Shown here piece after piece: positions 55,453 through 64,000 of a DNA stretch of 64,000 nucleotides. This DNA is from Melieria omissa (taxonomy: Eukaryota; Arthropoda; Insecta; Diptera; Ulidiidae): contig OZ020267.1 of assembly GCA_963971225.1 (NCBI GenBank), forward strand, positions 154,309,920-154,373,919. Reading direction: 5' to 3'. The position numbers and the translations under genes were made by a program. Numbering within the stretch: position 1 is the first letter of the stretch; each line of letters starts with the position of its first letter. The notes under the pieces were generated by a model. It had not been told where the DNA came from. It was given only the letters and a program-made list of their open reading frames with translations, and made no database searches.

Positions 55453-58400
55453 AATTTAGATGATCCTATTTTACTCGAATTGATTGTATCAACAACTCTA
55501 CTACTGAAATATCGACTGCTAAAAAATGTGAATGTCGATTCGTTGCTTTGTAGTTGCATGCACCACAAGTTGGTGGTTGGAGAAGGGCTCGAGGTAAACT
55601 TCCTTTTCAATTTCAGGTAATTCGTACTTCTGGACTGTGCTCGCAATTTTGGGGTTTGAGATGCCGTTGAAGAGTTTCCATTACAATCAGTAACCTCTCA
55701 AACATTATTCTGAACGCAAATGTTCAACTATTTAGTTCGAAGTCGTTCCGAAAGTTTTCCATTCAAGTTTGTTTGTTCAGCTTTGACCGTTGTGAGTCAG
55801 TGGAACTGCTGGCATAGTCGCAAAGAAAACGCATTGGGCTGTTGTATGAATAGGACCAACATGCACATTGATACACATACACATGCATAACTCTCTAAAT
55901 CAAATCCGCTATGCTTATGCAATCAGCGTCAAATGGTAATCGCAAAAATATTGAGCAAAGAGGAAATATTCAGAATCAGCGTTCAATCAGCTGAAGCTAA
56001 AAAGCCAGCGGCATCGCATGACTTTTAGATTTTCAAAAACAATATTACACAGTCCTTGCATGGAGAGCATACATATGTACACACTTTCACGTTCACACAC
56101 ACATACATATATGTGTATTATGCCAGGACTCAGCAACAACGACAAGAAAGACTCAAGTCTTATGAGCACAAATTGCACTGTGGACGAGAATGGCACACGG
56201 GGCTTCGTTGAGTCCTTGACATGGCATGAAACCGAAGAAAGCGAAGTGCCTGACGCGATGTGGAGTGTGCAGCACTCTTCCGGAAACAATTTCCACGCCG
56301 TGATTCTGCAGATTTCTCGGTGTTGTTGTTACTGCTTTAACATGATCGATATCGTGGGGTTTTTACAAGATAGCTAAAAATTCTAGCAAGAAGTAAAATG
56401 TGATGAATTGAAAAAGACGCAAGTTCTTGTGTTCTTGTGATTCATCAATCGATCAGCCGGTCACAGCGATGCTTCAAAGTGGCATAATTGGGCTGTGGGC
56501 TGGAGCTGGCAAAGTAGCCACGCACACGCAAAGCTGTTTGCAGACGCAGGTGTGTAAGTGTCGGCTGCGAAAATTCGGCGTCACTGGGTAATTGCTGCGC
56601 GGCTTAAATTAGCGGCCACTCGCTCGAGGTCTGCGCGCCACTTGGCAGCAGGTGTGCGCACTGCTCGCTTTATGGACGCACGGACAATCGCGGCCGCCAC
56701 TCACTTTATTGCCGCTTTAATGCACACAAACGCAAACGACGACTGGAGGAGGTGGCCGCGCCAGTTGTGCGTGACAAGCTGATGTAAATATTGAAGTTTC
56801 ACTTTTGCATTTCATACTCGAATTTTCATAATGCGTTCAAGTGACGACGCACAATTCCAAAGAAACAAAGGCAAATTGAGTAAAACTTCCGCACAAAACC
56901 AAATCGCATGGCACACAAATCTGTCTGTGAGCTGGTCGACAATTTATGGAGAAAACGCGAGCGCGCTCCTTAAGTGATTGGGAAGTAAGTCCGGGGCGCC
57001 GGGAAGGCTCCGGAAGATCAATCATTTTGCACGCCCCCCTGCTTCCTCGAGGTAAGCTGGAACGAAGATCTATAGTTCTCATTAAAAAACCGTCTCCACA
57101 TATATGAAGACAACTTTTCAAACTTTAATTTATTTAATCTTTTCTGCGCCCGTAACTTCCGAGTCGGCAGAGATTTTTTAAAGAGATTTCTCTAAGTAAT
57201 TTTGCTGCTGATTTGGACAGACAGCCCGCAATATGGGCTCCTTCCACTAGAACAAACTTGCGACGGATTTTGTGTACCCAATGTATTTGCTTTGTTGACG
57301 AGTATCCTCTTTGCTTCGACACCGAGCTGTGTGCGAACGCACGGTGGAATGCTTCCAGTGGGTGTGTGTGTGTGTGTGTGCGTGTGTGTAGGAAGCCAAC
57401 CACTTGTAAATGTAAATACGCAAGTCCGAAGAAAGTCGTCCGCAGGCGTGCGCAAAGGTAGAGCAGCGCAAATACCGAAAGTGAAGAACCAAGTATAACC
57501 GAAAAAGGTAAAATGCGCTGACCACGCGGCCGCACGCAACTTGTCGCCTTCGCAAGCAATCAAAACTTTGCCACCGCTGCGTTAGCTGCGTCAATAACGC
57601 GAGCCGAAGCATGGAAACATGACGGCAAGTTGGACATTTTAAAAAGTAGCAGCTGGCCGAAAAGTTTGAATTTAATTCACGCGCCATGACATATTTTCGC
57701 TCTAACGTGACGGTGACGACCCTCCGCGCCGCGATTAACTCAATGGGTGCACTGCCGTCGCTCCGAACTGTTGTCGCTGTTGTGCTGCGGCGCCGAAGTG
57801 TCACCTTAATTTCATTTTGGCAGCTCATTTCGTATTTTAGCATCTTATTTTTGGTCCTTTTGGCATTTTCGGAATTGCGTTCTTGCATCTGGTCCGCCGC
57901 GCGCCTCCGCAGCACCAACTCGCGCAATGCAGTGTCGCTCGACCAAGTTTGCTGCAGAGCCGCGCCGCACTTTGCGGCTCAGCAGAGACATGACAGCACA
58001 TGTTAACGAGCCGCAGCGGCCGCAAATGCCGCCCAAATTATGCCGAGCACGTACAGCAGCGGCCAGTGGCACCACCGCCACCGCACTTTCCGCGAACGCC
58101 GTCTCGGCCGCGGACGTGTGCGTGGAAACTTTTGAATATGCGGCTGCAATGCTGCGGCGCCTAAGCCCATTGTAAACATGGCGCACCATGGGCCGCGCTT
58201 ATTACTTCTAATTACTCGCACGCTCGACAGCCGCAGCCTCTCCTCGCATCTACTTCGTCCATCGGACGGCGGTTTTTTCAATTGCTGGTTGTCATGAATT
58301 CCAAAGTGGGCGACAAAATCAGTCATATCGTCTTTCATGTGTAAAACTAGTCAGACTAGTCCACATCTTCCGCCTTTTGTTGTTGCTCTCGACGCACTCT

Positions 58401-58701
58401 TGCAAGTAACTACGTTAGGGTGGCCGCTGCCAGAAGCATGTGCGGTCACTTTGCGCAGACACAAAAGCGTCCTTGAAATGATTTAGTTATGAAATTGCAT
58501 TTCCTGCCTTTGTTTCGCTGCATTCCTCTAATTATTGCTGGCACAGTGTCCTGGAGGATAGATAAGTGAATGTTTTATCTGCAGCGGCAGTACGCGCTTT
58601 TGCCGTTATTTCAAAAGGAATGCGACTGTGAGCGCCGCTCGCCAGAAGATGGAAAGGCAACGAGAAGCCGCTGGCGCTCGCACCAACACCAACGTGTGAA
58701 C
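55453..58701. other. Non-coding stretch downstream of the DUF229 array
   Basis: No clear AATAAA close to the stop of copy 3. A frame from an ATG at about 56120 (MPGLSNNDKKDSSLMSTNC...) is protein-like over ~60 codons, but the opposite strand is open too. A (GT)n tract lies at 57362-57388. The 226-codon minus frame at 57247-57927 crosses that tract and is chance. Confidence 0.45.
57362..57388 (+). repeat. (GT)n microsatellite
   Basis: About thirteen GT units with one GC interruption. Confidence 0.9.
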
Positions 58702-59373
58702 TAGAGTCCTGCACGAGTATGCATTTTTGCTTTTCGAAAACATTCAAATGCTTTTGAATAGAATACTTCACTTCATCTCTGCGGACCGGTCCGAATGAAT
58801 ACGAGTACATTTCTCTTCGAGTACGAGTAAGCTCCGAACATAAACGAGTAGACGTACACTATTTATTCATATTTGCTCGAAGCGGGAAAACGAGGACAAA
58901 AGCATTCGAATAATAGTACACACTGCTTCGAATATATTCGAATATACTCGTTTTATTATTCCTAAGATTGTTTAGAAATATTTATGTTATATATAAATAT
59001 TTATTTATTTGTTATGCTACTTTCTTCAATAATTTCCATTTTGCGTATTAACTAATAAGCTACTTCAACCGCACCACAAGTATACACATGGACAAGTGAC
59101 ATACTGCGCATAAAAATATTCGATGAAACTGTTGATCTTCGAATACTTCGCAAAGTTCTCGATTACTGAATACGAGCAGTGCAGTATTCGCTTCTCACCG
59201 AATACGAGCACTGCAGTATTCGCTTCTCACCGAATACGAATAGATACGAGAAGCGACGCTCGCTGGTTCACGTTTCTATTCGTTTCGTTGTACACATTCT
59301 TCGAATACCAAGTACCCGTACAGTATGTACAGTAGTGTAGCCGCCAAAATGAATATATTCATACAGGACTTTA
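58702..59373. mobile_element. Non-autonomous hAT element with exact 8-bp duplication
   Basis: GTGTGAAC occurs at 58694-58701 and 59374-59381. Between them the ends are TAGAGTCCTGCACGAGTATG (left) and, read inward from the right, TAAAGTCCTGTATGAATAT, an imperfect inverted repeat. The 672-bp interior is rich in CGAATA/TATTCG and ACGAGTA motifs in both orientations, a subterminal motif array of the kind hAT transposases bind. No transposase frame. Unrelated in sequence to the CCCGGGATT family. Confidence 0.88.
59171..59240. repeat. Direct repeats inside hAT element
   Basis: A ~34-bp unit containing GAATACGAGCA, TGCAGTATTCG and CTTCTCACC is present twice in tandem, with the start of a third copy following. 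Each unit contains an inverted CGAATAC/GTATTCG pair. Confidence 0.75.
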
Positions 59374-62300
59374 GTGTGAACTGACTATAAAAATCGAGAA
59401 AACAAAAATAGTGCGAAACTGCGTAGCGTCGAGTGTCTTCTGGGACTGATTTCGAATGGGTCGGCAGCGCTCGATTGTTGTTGTTGTCAGCTCATTATGG
59501 ATGCCTTTCTCTGGAAGCACAGCGCATTGACAAAGCGCTCAGCAACAACAACGTCAACACTTCCGTGCAGTATAAAAGTAAAAAAAAAACGCAGAGGAAG
59601 AGGAAGCAGCAGAAGAAAAGAGAACAGCACAGCGACAGCAAGTCGCATTAATGGCCGCCACGCAAATTTTTACGAGGCACATCTGACGCTTGCGGCCCTC
59701 GGACCGTTCGCAGGGTTGCGCTGCAAGCGTCCAATTGAAATTTGTGAATTACCGGCATTTTCCCTATGGCGACGCTGCAGCAGCACCAAAGAGAACGCAG
59801 AAGGATGGGTCACAAAGGACGAGAAGACCAGTTGATGTCGTGTGACAGTGTGGCTAACAGTTTTGGCTGCTTCTCAGTTTTAGCCAAACATTCGAAACGA
59901 GTTCAACCACATTAGAGCGTTTAAAAGACCCAAAACCCAGGGACATAGGGACTGTGTGAATAATATGGAAAATGAGATAAATTACAAATAGCTGTGCTGT
60001 CAGCTGGAGTCCTTGCGGTCAATTTTCATTCAGGTAATTGGCGCAACTGCAGAGTAGTTCTGTGCAATTGAAAGCAAACTAAATTTTTGGAACATGAAAG
60101 TATGCGAACAAAGTGCAGAAACATACTGTGAGGAATTGAATTATATATCATAGTTTTTTCCGCTGGGTGTACTGTGACTTATTCAAATTCCCTACGTCCT
60201 GCTCGGAGCCGTCAGGTTACTTCCACTGTCAGGTTATTATTTGTTTATGCTTGTAATAAAAACTTTTCTTATTTTCTCATTTTCTTTTCTTCAAATTGAT
60301 ATCTTTGAGAACGTTGACCTTGACAACGGCTTTTCGCTTTCTCCACACACTACGCGATAGCCATTTTTCCAAGTTGTTGTTGGGCGCCTACGCAGGTACA
60401 TATTTTACTCCCAAGTGACCATACTCTTCAATACGATGGTGGGTCTTCAAAACAAGGGCACAAAGATTTCTTCTTAGCTGCGCCTATCAGATGATCTGAA
60501 AACCATCGAAAGAATGTTTTAAAGCATTGGGTGAGTTGTTAGATATTTGTCGGAAGCTTAGAAAAACATGTTTTTTTTTTGGACTGTCCTTCAGAGCTTT
60601 TCACATGTGGAAATTGTTGGTAATTCTTGCTATGTTTCTGATCATCTCTTAGCAGCATCTGGTCACTCTGTCGGCTTGTGTCCACGTGCGCAAGTCAAAT
60701 GACAACGAATGGGCACACATTCCCGGTGCAAGATGCCACGAAAAATTAGGGTTATCAAAACATGAGTAAGTGCGGCATACATTTAGGCGGAAAAGCAGCA
60801 CTATTTATTTACGAGCACAGGCCGCCGCCACAGATCCACGCAGCCATTTGGCATGTGCACAGCAAAAATGAGTACGTGAACGGCTCCGAAAGGATGAACT
60901 GCAGCGACCGAAGGTGAAATACGACTGGCGCTGCAGGCTCCGAGAGGCCAGCGGCAGCGCTGAAGTTACGTGTCAGGTCAAACCAATAACGATGAGCGAC
61001 TGGAGCTGAAGTGGCCGGTCGGGGTGTGGAATGTGCGCACTCGGGCGTGCGTCGGCGTGCTGCGGCCGCTATTGGCAGAGTCGTAAATTGCTAAATGGGA
61101 TTAAACATATTTTTAGGCACTGCACCCAGCATCTGCGGTCTGGCAGCCGACAAGTGATTTACGAGTTGTGCCCCGAACGGTTCGAGCTCTTCAGTATTTA
61201 TACATGAATAAGTATTTGGAAACAAATTCACTCTTGAAGCATTCGAAAAATGTTAATAATGTCGTTGTTGTTGTTGTTGTTGTTGTGGTTGTTGGTGCCG
61301 ATGGTTTGTTATTTTTGCGGAAATTGCAGTTCATTTAACATTCGACAAGCTGAACGGCAGCGCAAAATGAACATTAACCGACAAGTAAAGCAAAACATTG
61401 GCCAAGGGCACCGAAACGACACAACACACATAAAAATGACACAAATCTCAGCGAGCGCAAAAATGATTTATGTGATGAGTTGTTGTCGACAACGTTTGCC
61501 AGCAACTGCCATAAATTTGAAAACACACAAATACGACACAAAGCGCGCACTGTGCAAGCTGTGGAGGCGTGGCAAGCGGCCTTAGCGCAGCTTTGTTTCT
61601 GCTGCTCTGCTGTTGTTATTTCATGTGTAAAATTAAACAGCTGCCTCAACTGTCATTCGCGTGTTCATTACCCGTCACTGGCAACGCTGTTTGCGCGTCC
61701 AACAATAACCACAATTGCAACAAAAACAACAACAACCTCTACGACTGTTTTAGCGACGTTGTTGCGCGAACTACACAACGCAACCTTGCACCCTCCACGA
61801 CCAGCCTCTCTAACCCACTCCCCGCCTGCCCCAACGTCCGCCATGCATCACATTAAAAGCCTTGTTGCAGCCAAAAAAAAAAACAATAAAAATGAAAAAC
61901 ATTTTCCTCGCCGTTAAACAAAATCATAATGTTTGTTTTTTCGCGAACAACTTTCATTACCAAAAAACAACAACAATAAACCAGCCCAGTGACAGTGCAA
62001 AATAAAAATTATGTAAATTTTGGAGAGTCACAAAAACAACAACAACAAAACATCAAGCATCCGGCAACCGCGCAACCGCTAATTGACAACTTGTGTCTTG
62101 GATGCGTTGCGCCTACTCGCCCTCGCCCGCATTGGTCAATAGCCGCAGACATTTGGAACTTTCAACAGGGAGTTGACGCGTTGCGTGCCAAGGGTTAAAG
62201 AGTTGAGTTTAGTTAAGTTTGATGAGTTTGACATGGGAGGCGAGTCTGAAGTGATAAAGTGCGCGTAGTGACATTGTTGGCGGAGTGGGTTTGAGGCGCC

Positions 62301-64000
62301 GACATATGTCACGTGTCAAAATCGCGTCGGCAAGTGTTAATGAAGTGTAAATGTGATTGATGTAATTGCTGCCGACGCTGTTGTTGTCGCCTAAAATGAT
62401 GTTGTTGTTAGGGCTGATGCTGCCGTTTAAGTTGTCGCTTCGGTTTCGCGCTGTTATCTTCGCCGCACACGATGTCGTTGCCAAGCGGCGGTCGTCGTCG
62501 TCGTCATTAATGACAGGCAATAATGAAATGTGCGGTCGAGACAGCAGCGCGTCTCTGTCAGCGTGCTGACGAGGTCACACAGATCTAGAAATGCGCAGCC
62601 AAAAGACGGGAAATTAATGTTCACAATTTTCAGCATTGTCATCTGAAGTGAACTGAGTGACGAGGAGCGGCTCAAAGAAAACCGCTTCGATTAGCGGCGC
62701 AGCTTTTATGAAATATTTCTTGGCGAAATCCAATCCAATCTCGCACAGTTGAGAAAGAAAACCTTAACGAAAAAGTTGGCTATTTATTTAGCAGACATAT
62801 AAATTGCAAAGTGACAGCTCTAGTGGCTAATACTGTCGGCTACAAATATTTATCCTTAAATACCTTAAAGCCACTTACACATCCCAACAAAAAACAACAC
62901 TAAACATTTCCAGAGCTGCGCAAAACATCTCCCTTTCTTCGCGTCATTTAACGCATTTGTTATTGGGTCCCGAAACCTCAACTATTCAGTGCTAAGCGAT
63001 AACAGCTTTGCTCGAATCGCAATCAATAAATTGCAGCGCGCGTGACACTCGTTTACGGCAATTTTTCGCATAAACTTTCGCATCGGTGCGCACGGACAGC
63101 GAAACGGAACAGATTGGAAGCGAAACCGAACGAGGCGACGCCGAAACGCATTTGTCTTAAATTTTCTCCATTTCGGTTGTCAAGTTAAATGTGTGAAGAA
63201 GGCAAATGTTGCGAAAAAACGAACATCAAAAGCAACAACAACACAACAACCACAAATTTGCAGCAGTGCTGAAGTGAAAACAAATCGTTAAAAATAAAAA
63301 AATTATTGGAAACAAATACAAATTAATAGCAAGAAAATCAGGGTAAATGAATAAATATGGAAACAGAGAGCAGCCGCGTTGGGTCGCGGGTCTGGACGTC
63401 GGACTTTGAGCCTCGACTCAGGCCGGCGAACAAATATAAACAAATCTATTGGACGTGGACAAAGTAGGACTCGACTCGTCAAAAATATTTTTAAGTTGTT
63501 TTTCGTCACATCTTCTAAGGAGGAAAGCTGAATTAGCGCGCTGCGAATGCGTTAAACATTCTGTCGCCAAACTTGAAGAGTGAAAAGCCAATTGGCGCCG
63601 CCCACCGCTTTCGCACAAACCATTTAATCAAACGCTCAGCCACTTAGTGCCAAATTTGTCATAAAATACACCTGAGACAATTATTGCCAAACATTAATGC
63701 CGCTTCGTAGTCGCGCCACCATTTGAAAATCTACAGCCAAAGTTGGAAAATTCTAATTCAGTGAAGTCGCGCAGATATAACGCAGCGGCGCGCCTAATTG
63801 CCGCCAGTTACAGTGAATTCTGGCCAACAAATTACGATTTCAACTGTGTAATTTTGACCAATTACAATAACAACAATTACTTTCATTAAAAGGATATTAG
63901 TGTGGCGCAATAGCAGGACGCCTGCTGCTGCCGGTGGCCAACGGTAATGATGCGAATTGCACTGGCCGCCTAGAATGGGAATTGGGACGTGGACAGTATT
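59374..64000. other. Non-coding stretch to window end
   Basis: AT-rich DNA with GTT/CAA runs (61260-61285, 61725-61735, 62035-62050). The A-rich, CAA-rich stretch at 63150-63340, free of long frames, resembles a fly 5'-untranslated leader and could belong to a gene beyond the window, but no ATG or splice site confirms this. No domain-bearing frame is recognised. Confidence 0.4.

Noticed and set aside
56120..56377. Protein-like frame MPGLSNNDKKDSSLMS...
   Set aside because: The opposite strand is open over the same region and there is no domain or gene context. Kept only as a remark.
57247..57927. 226-codon frame, minus strand
   Set aside because: Runs through a (GT)n microsatellite (a His-Thr repeat) and has unstructured composition. 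Other frames are open over the same bases.

Overview
This is a eukaryotic nuclear window from an insect, most likely a higher fly. The AT-rich, gene-poor DNA is full of short CAA/CA/GT microsatellites. It also carries a first-coding-exon-like sequence with a fly-like start context and a GTGAGT splice donor, a tandem family of DUF229 genes, and many small non-autonomous DNA transposons. A tephritid-type fruit fly is my guess; the sequence does not settle the species. There are no operons, CRISPR arrays or other prokaryotic features.

Layout. 1-46.4 kb is almost entirely non-coding. It holds LTR-like dispersed repeats (1-838, ~26.1-26.5 kb, ~31.4-31.8 kb) and hAT-type elements with 8-bp target duplications (2980-3691 and 22008-22915, one family). 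There is also a series of TTAA-flanked, piggyBac-type elements: 9782-10312 and 18856-19388 (two copies of one ~530-bp family in opposite orientation), 12107-13713 (transposase remnant, split by an RTE-type LINE), 19485-19904 (itself split by a second TTAA element), 31878-33443 and 39149-40117. Other landmarks are a ~160-bp-period AT-rich tandem array (~15.17-16.0 kb), a likely first coding exon of an unidentified gene (21346-21781, + strand) and a long TTTCA/TTTTA pentanucleotide tract (38.7-38.9 kb).

46.4-55.5 kb is the gene-dense part: three intact, intronless, head-to-tail DUF229 genes on the + strand (46463-48424, 48951-50942, 53479-55452) coding for ~650-residue type II membrane or secreted proteins of the alkaline-phosphatase/sulfatase-like fold. 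All three have lost residues that I recall as conserved in the family's metal and nucleophile motifs, so they look like a lineage-specific array of pseudoenzymes. They are patchworks of near-identical and divergent segments, as expected from gene conversion. A ~1-kb near-perfect fold-back element (about 51.1-52.1 kb) sits between the second and third genes.

55.5-64 kb returns to non-coding DNA, with one more hAT-type element (58702-59373, exact 8-bp duplication). The most unusual material is the cluster of TTAA elements with palindromes or motif arrays inside their ends, the nested insertions with readable target duplications, the fold-back with a mirrored ORF, and the degenerate DUF229 array. 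Family names were assigned by reading the sequence without database searches.
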